Below, one piece after another: positions 1 through 7,946 of a DNA stretch of 64,000 nt. The notes beneath the pieces were generated by a model. The model was given only the letters and a program-made list of their open reading frames with translations. It had not been told where the DNA came from and made no database searches. Every line of letters begins with the position of its first letter. The stretch's first letter is position 1. Origin of the DNA: Mucilaginibacter aquatilis (lineage in GTDB: Bacteria > Bacteroidota > Bacteroidia > Sphingobacteriales > Sphingobacteriaceae); assembly GCF_009755275.1 (NCBI RefSeq), contig NZ_WQLA01000005.1, positions 1 to 64,000 of the forward strand. The letters are read 5' to 3'. The translations under genes and the position numbers were made by a program.

Positions 1-351
1 CGCTTTGTTTGCATTTTCGCAAATTAAAGTGCATTATTTTTGCAAAATAACCGTCAATCATTTGTAGTTGAGCGCAATATGGAAAAGTAACGGAGTTTTT
101 GGTAATAAGAATCACTTTATTGACTACTAGCTTCTATACTATATATATAAGGAGTGCTACAAATAGTGTGGCGCTTTATCCAGCTTGTCGGAACTATTGA
201 CTCATCTATATAGTAATAGTATATATACCCGCCGTGGTTTAGTTAAAAGATGTTAAATAAAGTACGTCTTTATACTAATAAGACATGTGGCTGTTAATTT
301 CGCGCTTAAATAATAATTGACTGATTTACATTATATAATTATCTTTGCAGG
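1..351. other. AT-rich intergenic region upstream of bamD
   Basis: No gene is visible. The right end holds the bamD promoter, listed separately. A second TAnnTTTG-like box lies at 35-42 with a TTTG at 8-11, but no credible reading frame follows it before bamD. It may be chance in AT-rich DNA or drive an untranslated RNA. Confidence 0.5.
317..347 (+). promoter_or_regulatory. Bacteroidota-type promoter of bamD
   Basis: A TTG at 317-319 is followed after 20 nt by TATCTTTG at 340-347, which fits the Bacteroidota consensus TTG-N19-21-TAnnTTTG exactly. The box ends only 4 nt before the bamD ATG, so transcription would start at or almost at the start codon, giving a leaderless or nearly leaderless mRNA. 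Confidence 0.6.
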
Positions 352-1287
352 ATGTTTAAAAAGCAACGTGCTATAATTGCAGGTTTATGTATTGCCGGAA
401 CGCTTGTAGTTGGCAGCTGTAAAAGCAGCTACGAAAGGCTGAAGGAAAGCAATGACAGGGCCAAGCAATATCAGCAGGCCATAAAATACTATAATAAAAA
501 AGACTACTCGAGGGCATTGGAGCTTTTTGAGCTTTTAACACCTAAGTATCGTGGCCACGGTGAGGCAGAAGAACTATTCTTCTTTTACGCTTACGCCAAC
601 TACTATCAAAAAGATTATACATCGGCACGTTACCATTTTAAAAACTTTGCTGATATGTACCCGGCCAGTAACCGTGCTGAAGAGTGCAGGTATATGTCGG
701 CGTATTGCTACTACCTCGATTCGCCTAACCCTACGCTCGACCAGGAAAATACAACCAAGGCTATTGAAACTTTACAGCTATTCATTAACCTGTATCCTAA
801 AAGCGAAAGAAGTGTTGAAGCCGGTAAGCTTATACAAAACCTGCGCGACAAACTTGAGGCGAAAGCATGGTTAAATGCCAAGCTTTATTTTGATATGGGC
901 GATTACCTTTCGGCAGTTATGGCTTTTAATAATGCACTGCGCGACTATCCAGATACCAAGTATGCCGAGGAAATGGAATACCTGACCGTTGAAGCGCAGT
1001 ATTTATATGCGAAGAACAGTGCTGAATACCGTCAAGAAGAACGTTACAACCAGGCAATTACCTATGCCGACCAGTTTGCAGAGAAATTTCCGGAGAGTAA
1101 GCATAACAAAGCAGTTGCTAATTACCGCACCGATAGCCAACGCGGTATTGACAATGCCAAACGCGTTTTAGCTGCTTTAGAAGCTGAAGGTAAACTACAT
1201 AAAAAAATGGCTAAAGACAGCAGCCGTTCAACAGGACAGCAGCAGTCTATTACTGATAAAAATAACCAAAAAAGTCCGCAACAATAA
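352..1287 (+). CDS. bamD: Outer membrane protein assembly factor BamD
   Basis: This is the TPR lipoprotein of the BAM complex, which folds beta-barrel proteins into the outer membrane. The N-terminus is a lipoprotein signal with the lipobox V-G-S-C (Cys23). TPR-like helical repeats run from about residue 35 to 270, with the family-typical segments YYNKKDYSRALELFE and YQKDYTSARYHF. At 311 aa it is longer than the E. coli protein, with a Lys/Gln-rich tail after about residue 280. The start is fixed by the signal peptide. rpoZ follows 11 bp downstream, so the two are probably co-transcribed. Confidence 0.9.
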   Translation: MFKKQRAIIAGLCIAGTLVVGSCKSSYERLKESNDRAKQYQQAIKYYNKKDYSRALELFELLTPKYRGHGEAEELFFFYAYANYYQKDYTSARYHFKNFADMYPASNRAEECRYMSAYCYYLDSPNPTLDQENTTKAIETLQLFINLYPKSERSVEAGKLIQNLRDKLEAKAWLNAKLYFDMGDYLSAVMAFNNALRDYPDTKYAEEMEYLTVEAQYLYAKNSAEYRQEERYNQAITYADQFAEKFPESKHNKAVANYRTDSQRGIDNAKRVLAALEAEGKLHKKMAKDSSRSTGQQQSITDKNNQKSPQQ

Positions 1288-1298
1288 AATATACGAAC

Positions 1299-1631
1299 AT
1301 GAGCAACAATAATAATACTAACAAACCAACTGTAGCAAGCAGCACAGTAACCCGCGATTTACGTGACCTTGACCGCTCTACAGGTAACCTGTACGAGTCG
1401 ATTGTTATTATGTCAAAACGCGCAAATCAAATCTCAAACAACATCAAAGAAGAGTTGCACCAGAAACTTTCTGAGTTTGCGTCATCAAACGATAACCTTG
1501 AAGAGGTATTTGAAAACCGCGAGCAAATTGAAATATCTAAGCATTATGAGCGTTTGCCAAAACCTACTTTAGTTGCCGTTCAGGAGTTTTTAGATGATAA
1601 AGTTTACTTCCGTAACCCAAACAAAGAGTAA
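1299..1631 (+). CDS. rpoZ: DNA-directed RNA polymerase omega subunit
   Basis: This 110-aa protein matches the Bacteroidota form of omega, the small subunit that helps assemble and stabilise RNA polymerase around beta prime. The characteristic segment is near residues 32-45 (YESIVIMSKRANQI), followed by a short acidic helix. The N-terminal Asn/Thr-rich stretch looks disordered. The gene sits 11 bp after bamD, an order often seen in this phylum with coaBC, porD and recN downstream. A terminator-like hairpin follows, separating it from coaBC. Confidence 0.87.
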   Translation: MSNNNNTNKPTVASSTVTRDLRDLDRSTGNLYESIVIMSKRANQISNNIKEELHQKLSEFASSNDNLEEVFENREQIEISKHYERLPKPTLVAVQEFLDDKVYFRNPNKE

Positions 1632-1682
1632 CAAAACTTACCCTGAACACTTAAGTGCTACAGGTATAAGATTAATTATAGG

Positions 1683-1716
1683 CCGGATGCTAATTTAATT
1701 TAGTATCCGGTTTTTT
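1683..1716 (+). terminator. Rho-independent terminator after rpoZ
   Basis: Arms CCGGATGCTAA (1683-1693) and TTAGTATCCGG (1700-1710) pair with one mismatch and are followed by six T residues. Confidence 0.7.
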
Positions 1717-1801
1717 GTTTAAGCCACTTTTTATTGAGTAATAAGGCTTACTTTACATTTAATTGTATTTGCATTAGTTACGCTGTTAGCGTAGCGTTTT
1801 A

Positions 1802-1809
1802 TATTTTTG
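1802..1809 (+). promoter_or_regulatory. TAnnTTTG -7 box of coaBC
   Basis: TATTTTTG matches the Bacteroidota -7 consensus and ends 4 nt before the coaBC ATG at 1814. No clean TTG stands at the expected -33 distance. It would give a leaderless transcript. Confidence 0.45.
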
Positions 1810-1813
1810 TGCT

Positions 1814-3010
1814 ATGCTTGAAGGCAAAAAAATTGTATTGGGTATATGCGGAAGCATAGCCGCTTATAAAGCGGCCACACTGGTTAGGCTACTTGTAAAA
1901 GCTGGTGCCGATGTTAAGGTAGTGATGACGGCCGATGCTATAAATTTCATAACTCCGCTAACACTGGCTACGCTATCAAAAAACCCGGTTTTAATTGAGT
2001 ATTTTAACAAAGCTACCGGCGTTTGGAACAACCATGTTGAGCTTGGCCTATGGGCCGATTTATTTGTAATTGCACCTGCAAGCGCTAACACACTTGCTAA
2101 AATGGCCAATGGGCAGTGTGATAACTTACTTACCGCGGCATACCTTTCGGCAAAATGCCCGGTTTACTTTGCCCCTGCTATGGATTTAGATATGTGGCAA
2201 CATCCTGCAACCACAGGTAACGTAAAAAAACTGCAGAAGTACGGTAACATTCTAATTCAACCAGGTACAGGCGAGTTGGCTAGTGGCTTGCATGGAGAGG
2301 GCCGCATGGCTGAACCTGAAGAAATAGTAGGCTTTTTACAAAACGAGGCTACCAACAGTAAGCCGCTTAGCGGAAAATCGGTTTTAGTAACAGCAGGCCC
2401 AACCTATGAAGCCATTGACCCGGTCAGATTTATTGGTAATCACTCATCGGGCAAAATGGGTTTTGCAATTGCTGCTCAATTGGCTAACCGTGGTGCAAAG
2501 GTGATGTTAGTAACCGGACCAACTGCAGAGAAGTTATTACACAGTAGTATTGAAAGGATTGATGTAGTATCGGCCCAGGAGATGCTTAATGCGTGTGTTG
2601 GCCATTTTTCATCTGCCGACATCTGTGTTATGAGTGCTGCCGTTGCCGATTATACTCCACTTACCGTTGCCAGTCAAAAAATCAAGAAGCAAGAAGATAC
2701 TTTTTGTATAGACCTAAAAAAAACAACGGACATATTAAAGGTATTAGGTGAAAGCAAGAAAAGCGATCAATTACTGATTGGATTTGCACTGGAAACACAA
2801 AATGAGGAGCAAAACGCGATAGATAAACTTCGCAAAAAGAATCTTGACCTCATTATCCTTAATTCGTTAAATGACAGTGGTGCCGGGTTTAAGCTCGACA
2901 CTAATAAGATAACAATGATTGATAGCAGCCTTCAAAAAACCATTTTTGATTTAAAAAGCAAAGACGAAGTAGCGGCAGATATTGCCGACAAAATTGTAGC
3001 TTTATTATAA
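1814..3010 (+). CDS. coaBC: Bifunctional phosphopantothenoylcysteine decarboxylase/phosphopantothenate-cysteine ligase
   Basis: This enzyme carries out two steps of coenzyme A synthesis: 4'-phosphopantothenate is joined to cysteine and then decarboxylated. The flavoprotein CoaC domain (about residues 1-180) begins GICGSIAAYKA, with the catalytic His in NNHVELGLWAD and the substrate-clamp motif PAMDLDMW. The CoaB domain (about 185-398) has the VTAGPTYEAIDPVR entry and the GNHSSGKMG nucleotide-binding segment. The position where E. coli has Cys158 (ACG before GRM) reads ASG here (ELASGLHGEGRM). I believe this is common in Bacteroidota but did not check. The next gene starts 2 bp after the stop. 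Confidence 0.93.
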   Translation: MLEGKKIVLGICGSIAAYKAATLVRLLVKAGADVKVVMTADAINFITPLTLATLSKNPVLIEYFNKATGVWNNHVELGLWADLFVIAPASANTLAKMANGQCDNLLTAAYLSAKCPVYFAPAMDLDMWQHPATTGNVKKLQKYGNILIQPGTGELASGLHGEGRMAEPEEIVGFLQNEATNSKPLSGKSVLVTAGPTYEAIDPVRFIGNHSSGKMGFAIAAQLANRGAKVMLVTGPTAEKLLHSSIERIDVVSAQEMLNACVGHFSSADICVMSAAVADYTPLTVASQKIKKQEDTFCIDLKKTTDILKVLGESKKSDQLLIGFALETQNEEQNAIDKLRKKNLDLIILNSLNDSGAGFKLDTNKITMIDSSLQKTIFDLKSKDEVAADIADKIVALL

Positions 3011-3012
3011 CT

Positions 3013-3906
3013 ATGAAAAAGCTGTTACTGTTCCTTATTTTATGTTTTGCCGGCTTTGCTACGCTTGCACAAGACTTAAATGCAAGGGTACAGGTACTTT
3101 CACCAAAAATTGCTACTACCAACAAGCGCATTTTTACAACCTTGCAAACCGCCATGCGCGAGTTTTTAAATGGCCGAAAGTGGAGCCCGGATGCCATACA
3201 GCCTGATGAAAAAATTGACTGCAGCTTTATATTAACTATAACCGCCTGGGATAACGGAACAAGTTTCAGCGGCGAGTTGCAAGTACAATCAACACGTCCT
3301 GTTTATAATGCTTCGTACAATACACCTGTATTCAGCATAAACGACCGCGATTTTGATTTTACATACACCGAAGGACAAACCATTGATTTTAACAATCAAA
3401 ACTTTCAAAGCAACCTTGCTTCTGTGCTGGCCTTTTACGCCTACACCATTTTAGCCTTTGATTATGATAGCTTTTCGAAATTTGGAGGCACCTCATACTT
3501 TGCCAACGCGCAGTCGGTTGTGATTAACGCACAAAGCTCATCATACCGTGGATGGAAAGCTTTTGATAATAACACCAACCGTTACTGGCTCTCCGAAAAC
3601 ACCATGAGCGGCACATACATTCCGTTGCGCGAATTTATGTACAACTACCATCGTTTGGGGTTGGATCGTATGGTTGAAAATGCCACCGAGGCCCGGCAAA
3701 CCATATTTAACTCATTACCAGTGCTCACTCAGTTAGACCGTGTACGCGTTGGAGCTACCCTCCCTACCCTTTTCTTTTTAGCCAAAAGAAGTGAACTGGT
3801 TTCAACATTTTTAAAGGCCGATCCGCAAATGCGTGTTCAGGCTATGAATATACTTTTACAAGCCGACCCTGCCAACGGAACTTTATATAAAGCGCTGCAA
3901 CCATAG
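3013..3906 (+). CDS. porD: DUF4835 family protein, type IX secretion protein PorD-like
   Basis: This 297-aa protein begins with a clear signal peptide ending in LAQ (about residue 20) and is otherwise soluble, so it is probably periplasmic. The LNARVQVLSPKIATTNKRIFTTLQTAMREFLNGRKW opening is split here only by naming its landmarks: LNARVQV, then the TLQTAMREFLN helix; together they typify DUF4835, named PorD because it is linked to type IX secretion. It lies between coaBC and recN, the usual position in this phylum, and is coupled to coaBC by a 2-bp gap. The biochemical role is not known. Confidence 0.75.
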   Translation: MKKLLLFLILCFAGFATLAQDLNARVQVLSPKIATTNKRIFTTLQTAMREFLNGRKWSPDAIQPDEKIDCSFILTITAWDNGTSFSGELQVQSTRPVYNASYNTPVFSINDRDFDFTYTEGQTIDFNNQNFQSNLASVLAFYAYTILAFDYDSFSKFGGTSYFANAQSVVINAQSSSYRGWKAFDNNTNRYWLSENTMSGTYIPLREFMYNYHRLGLDRMVENATEARQTIFNSLPVLTQLDRVRVGATLPTLFFLAKRSELVSTFLKADPQMRVQAMNILLQADPANGTLYKALQP

Positions 3907-3945
3907 CAAATACTAAGAATATTAGGCATTGGTATGGTAATTGAA

Positions 3946-3953
3946 TATCTTTG
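3946..3953 (+). promoter_or_regulatory. TAnnTTTG -7 box of recN
   Basis: TATCTTTG stands 19 nt upstream of the chosen recN ATG (3973). It lies inside the longer open frame that begins at 3934, which supports the shorter RecN start. Confidence 0.45.
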
Positions 3954-3972
3954 CCACAACCATATTTTACTT

Positions 3973-5634
3973 ATGCTTCAGCAGCTAACCATTAATAATT
4001 ACGCGCTAATAAACAACCTCGACATTAACTTTGATGCCGGACTTAATATAATTACCGGCGAAACAGGTGCTGGTAAATCAATTATATTGGGTGCGTTATC
4101 CTTAATATTAGGTCAGCGTGCTGAAAGCAAATACTTCTTTAACCAGCAAAAAAAATGCGTTATTGAAGGCACCTTCAAAATTGGCAGCTTTCACTTAAAA
4201 GCTTTTTTTGAGGATAACGATTTAGATTACGAAACAGATACTGTTTTACGACGCGAAATTTCGGCCGATGGAAAATCCAGGGCATTTGTTAATGACACGC
4301 CGGTTAATTTAGCCACCCTCAAGTTACTGGGCGAGCAGCTGATAGATATACATTCGCAACAAGCTACGCGTGAAATTAATGATCCGGCCTTTCAGCTGTT
4401 AGTGGTTGATGGTGTTGCCAAACACCAGCCGTTACTCACGCAATACCAGTCAGATTTTCGTGCCTATAAAAAGGCAACTAATAAATTGCAACAACTTATT
4501 GCAGACAGCGACAAGGCTAAAGCAGATTTAGATTATTTTCAATTTCAGTTTGAAGAACTTGAAAAGGTAAACCTGGTTGAAAACGAGCAAGAAGAACTTG
4601 AGCAAGAGCTTTACACGCTTAATAACGCCGAGGAGATTAAACGTAATTTAACAGCGGCTTTGTATTTGATTCAGGACGGCGAATCGGCAGCGGCATTACA
4701 AATAAAAGAGGCTAACCAACAACTTGCGTCGCTCGAAAAATTCAACCCGTCTATTGCCGAACTGCATGAACGCCTGAGCAGCAGCTTAATTGAACTTAAA
4801 GATATTGCTGCTGAAATTGAACAGCTGGAAGATGCAACCCAAACAAATGAAGCACGGGCAAATGATGTAAATACTCGCCTTAGCCTTATCTATAATCTGC
4901 AGAAAAAACACCGCGTTAATACCAATGCCGAACTTTTAGCCATACAGGAAGAACTTTCGTTAAAAATTCAGCAGGCTATGTTTGGTGATGAAGAAATTGC
5001 ATCGTTACAAGAACAGATTGAACTGCAAAAGGCCGACCTGGAAAAACTGGCGGCACAACTATCAGCAAATCGTGTTAATGCACTTCCTGATATTGAGCAG
5101 CAGGTAATGGATACGCTTGCCGAAATGGGTATGGGCAATGCACAACTTAAAATAGAGCATACGCATACAACCAATAATGAACTTACCAAAAACGGAACGG
5201 ACCAAATAAAATTTATGTTTACGGCCAATAAAGGTCATAACCTTGCCGAAATGAGTAAGGTTGCATCAGGCGGAGAGCTTTCAAGGCTGATGCTTAGCAT
5301 CAAATCAATCATTGCTCATTATACCGCCTTGCCAACCATAATTTTTGATGAGATAGATACAGGCGTATCTGGCGAGGTAGCCAACAAAGTGGGCATTATA
5401 ATGGAACGCTTAGCTAAAAACCTGCAGGTTATGACCATTACGCACTTGCCACAAATTGCCAGCAAAGGCAAAAGCCATTACTTTGTTTATAAGGACAACA
5501 CCAGTGATGTTACTCAAACGCAAATTAAACAGCTTACAAATGATGAGCGTGTAGTTGAAATTGCAAAAATGCTAAGCGGCGACAAGCCTGGTGAAAGTGC
5601 GCTGCAAAACGCAAAAGATTTACTGGAAATTTAA
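3973..5634 (+). CDS. recN: DNA repair protein RecN
   Basis: RecN is an SMC-like ATPase of recombinational double-strand break repair. The Walker A motif GETGAGKS is at residues 29-36. A long coiled-coil middle (about 150-370) follows, then the ABC signature SGGELSR, Walker B IIFDEIDTGVSG and the H-loop region ITHLPQIAS. The frame is open from an ATG at 3934, but the family always begins close to MLQQLTINNYALI, and a promoter box lies between the two ATGs, so 3973 is chosen (553 aa). Length is normal for the family. Confidence 0.93.
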   Translation: MLQQLTINNYALINNLDINFDAGLNIITGETGAGKSIILGALSLILGQRAESKYFFNQQKKCVIEGTFKIGSFHLKAFFEDNDLDYETDTVLRREISADGKSRAFVNDTPVNLATLKLLGEQLIDIHSQQATREINDPAFQLLVVDGVAKHQPLLTQYQSDFRAYKKATNKLQQLIADSDKAKADLDYFQFQFEELEKVNLVENEQEELEQELYTLNNAEEIKRNLTAALYLIQDGESAAALQIKEANQQLASLEKFNPSIAELHERLSSSLIELKDIAAEIEQLEDATQTNEARANDVNTRLSLIYNLQKKHRVNTNAELLAIQEELSLKIQQAMFGDEEIASLQEQIELQKADLEKLAAQLSANRVNALPDIEQQVMDTLAEMGMGNAQLKIEHTHTTNNELTKNGTDQIKFMFTANKGHNLAEMSKVASGGELSRLMLSIKSIIAHYTALPTIIFDEIDTGVSGEVANKVGIIMERLAKNLQVMTITHLPQIASKGKSHYFVYKDNTSDVTQTQIKQLTNDERVVEIAKMLSGDKPGESALQNAKDLLEI

Positions 5635-5758
5635 ACGTTAGCGGTAGGCCTGCACCACATTAACACTTTAAGATGCCCGGTACTAACCTGTCTATATTAC
5701 TCATCGGTAACTGATAAATAATTTTTACCTTTACCCCCCGATAACAATTCGAAAGAAC

Positions 5759-6571
5759 ATGGCTTATAATTTATTACAAGGTAAAAAGGGTATCATTTTC
5801 GGCGCCCTTGATGAAAAATCTATTGCCTGGAAAACAGCTCAACGCTGTAAGGCCGAAGGTGCCGAACTGGTGTTAAGCAACGCACCCATTGCCTTGCGTA
5901 TGGGCACCATCAATCAACTGGCCGAAGAAGTAAACGCGCCGGTTATTCCTGCAGATGTTACCATAACTGCTGATATTGAAAACCTGTTTACAAAAGCTCA
6001 GGAACATTTTGGCGGTAAAATTGACTTTGTACTGCACTCAATAGGCATGAGCCTTAACGTGCGCAAAGGTGTACACTATACCGAAAACAATTACGATTTT
6101 ACGCATAAAGGTCTTGATATTTCGGCGTTAAGCTTGCACCGTATATTACAGGTTGCCATGAAACAAGATGCTATTAACGAATGGGGTTCAGTTGTAGCTT
6201 TATCATACATAGCAGCTCAGCGCGTATTCCCTGATTATAATGATATGGCCGACAATAAGGCTATGTTAGAAAGCATTGCACGCAACTTTGGCTACCAGTA
6301 TGGTGTTAAAAAGAATGTACGTATAAATACAATTTCACAATCGCCAACGCGTACTACTGCCGGCTCGGGTGTCAAAGGTTTTGACGGCTTTGTTGACTTT
6401 GCCGAAAAAATGAGTCCGCTGGGTAATGCCACTGCTGATCAGTGTGCCGATTACTGCGTTACCTTATTTTCAGATTTAACCCGCATGGTAACTATGCAAA
6501 ACTTGTTTCATGATGGTGGTTTCTCATTCACCGGAGTTACACAAGCCATTATTGAACAAATGGATAAGTAG
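5759..6571 (+). CDS. fabI: Enoyl-[acyl-carrier-protein] reductase (NADH) FabI
   Basis: FabI catalyses the last step of each fatty-acid elongation cycle, reducing trans-2-enoyl-ACP. It is a short-chain dehydrogenase of 270 aa. The N-terminal segment GKKGIIFGALDEKSIAWKTA is the FabI version of the Rossmann entry. The catalytic Tyr/Lys set is in SYIAAQRVFPDYNDMADNKA, and the C-terminal DGGFSFTG is conserved. It is monocistronic: the gap to recN is 124 bp and a strong terminator follows. Confidence 0.93.
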   Translation: MAYNLLQGKKGIIFGALDEKSIAWKTAQRCKAEGAELVLSNAPIALRMGTINQLAEEVNAPVIPADVTITADIENLFTKAQEHFGGKIDFVLHSIGMSLNVRKGVHYTENNYDFTHKGLDISALSLHRILQVAMKQDAINEWGSVVALSYIAAQRVFPDYNDMADNKAMLESIARNFGYQYGVKKNVRINTISQSPTRTTAGSGVKGFDGFVDFAEKMSPLGNATADQCADYCVTLFSDLTRMVTMQNLFHDGGFSFTGVTQAIIEQMDK

Positions 6572-6597
6572 TTATAACTACAAAAAAACAAAATACG

Positions 6598-6624
6598 GCC
6601 GTAGCAAAAAACTACGGCTTTTTT
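6598..6624 (+). terminator. Rho-independent terminator after fabI
   Basis: GCCGTAG (6598-6604) pairs with CTACGGC (6612-6618), loop of 7, followed by a T6 tract. Confidence 0.85.
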
Positions 6625-6661
6625 GGTTGCTTATTAACTAAATAATTAGTTAATTTGATGT

Positions 6662-7876
6662 ATGCTAAGGTTCGGTTTTATTTTGCTGATACTTTTCCCC
6701 TTTTTAGCAAAGGCGCAGTTTACCATCAGCGGTAAAATTATAAACCTGTATGATAAGAAACCTGTTGCCAAAGCCAGCATATTTCTGAGTAATACCACCG
6801 TTGGAGGGTCAAGTAACGACGAAGGAGCTTTCCTGTTAAGTGATGTTAAACCTGGCCAGTATGATATGGTTATTTCGAGCGTTGGCTATGAAACGTTGCA
6901 CAAAACCTTACAGGTGAATCAAAACCTGGAACTGTCATTCGTTGAACTTACACCTAAAACAGTTGAGCTTAACGCGGTTGTTGTAAAACCCGATCCCAAT
7001 TGGGTACAAAACTACCAAATGTTTAAAGAGGAGTTTTTTGGCCGCACGCCCGAGGCTGCTCAATGCAAAATATTAAACCCTGAGATTTTAGATTTGCATT
7101 ATGACAAAGCCACAAACGAGTTAATTGCAAGTACAGTTGACTATTTAGAGATAGAAAATAAAGCGCTTGGTTATAACTTAAAATACAATTTAATTGAATT
7201 TAAGCGCAACTATCGTTCGGGAGTACTCTTCTACTTTGGAAACACTTTGTATACTCCAATTAAAGCCAAACCTTCACAGCAAAAAAAATGGTATAAAGCA
7301 CGTTTAAGAGCTTATCTTGGCTCAAGCCAGCATTATTTTCGTTCATTATTGGGCAACAGGTTGAAAGACGAAGGCTTCAATACCATGCGGCTCATGCGCA
7401 AACCCAACCCTCAACGCCAACCTGATAGCCTCATACAAGCAAAACTAAAGCATCACAGGCAATCAAACCTGGTAAACGGCAGGTTTAATATTCAAGCTAC
7501 AGATTCCTTGTCTTACTGGGCGAAGCAAAAACAGCTACCTGTATCGGTGGATTATTTGGTAACTAAGCCACTGAGAGTTGATAGTTTAGTTAAACGTACT
7601 GATGTTGCGGGCATATTTGCTTTAAGCTTCAATGATATTCTATACATTGTATACACGCGTAAAGCTGATGACGGATCATTATTTAATAAGCCTATGAACG
7701 CTCCTGATCATCCTACATCATTAATGAACTTTAATGAGCAATATGCATTTTTTGACGCTAATGGAATAATCATCAATCCTTCATCTATTATGTGTGAAGG
7801 CGCCTGGGGAGTTGACCGTATGGCAAAAATGCTGCCTGTTGACTACGACCCGAAAGAAGTAAACACCAAACCTTAA
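6662..7876 (+). CDS. CarboxypepD_reg-like domain protein, secreted, function unknown
   Basis: A signal peptide ends near residue 19 (AKAQ). Residues 20-105 form a carboxypeptidase regulatory-like beta-sandwich (GKIINLYDKKPVAKASIFL, then the VGYETLHKTLQV strand), a domain common in Bacteroidota surface proteins. The remaining 300 residues have no domain I can name. The protein is rich in Lys/Arg (KPSQQKKWYKAR) and lacks a TonB plug or barrel. It has its own short upstream region with a TTAATTTG box at 6649-6656, 5 nt before the ATG, and ends at a bidirectional terminator facing clpC. Confidence 0.7.
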   Translation: MLRFGFILLILFPFLAKAQFTISGKIINLYDKKPVAKASIFLSNTTVGGSSNDEGAFLLSDVKPGQYDMVISSVGYETLHKTLQVNQNLELSFVELTPKTVELNAVVVKPDPNWVQNYQMFKEEFFGRTPEAAQCKILNPEILDLHYDKATNELIASTVDYLEIENKALGYNLKYNLIEFKRNYRSGVLFYFGNTLYTPIKAKPSQQKKWYKARLRAYLGSSQHYFRSLLGNRLKDEGFNTMRLMRKPNPQRQPDSLIQAKLKHHRQSNLVNGRFNIQATDSLSYWAKQKQLPVSVDYLVTKPLRVDSLVKRTDVAGIFALSFNDILYIVYTRKADDGSLFNKPMNAPDHPTSLMNFNEQYAFFDANGIIINPSSIMCEGAWGVDRMAKMLPVDYDPKEVNTKP

Positions 7877-7899
7877 TACCACATCACAAACAACACCAA

Positions 7900-7929
7900 A
7901 AAAAGCCGCCTCTTTCGGGGCGGCTTTTT
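7900..7929. terminator. Bidirectional terminator between convergent genes
   Basis: AAAAAGCCGCC (7900-7910) pairs with GGCGGCTTTTT (7919-7929). A-tract and T-tract on the two sides make it work in both directions, ending the surface-protein gene and the convergent clpC. Confidence 0.88.
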
Positions 7930-7946
7930 ATTTATTTAAAAGACAT

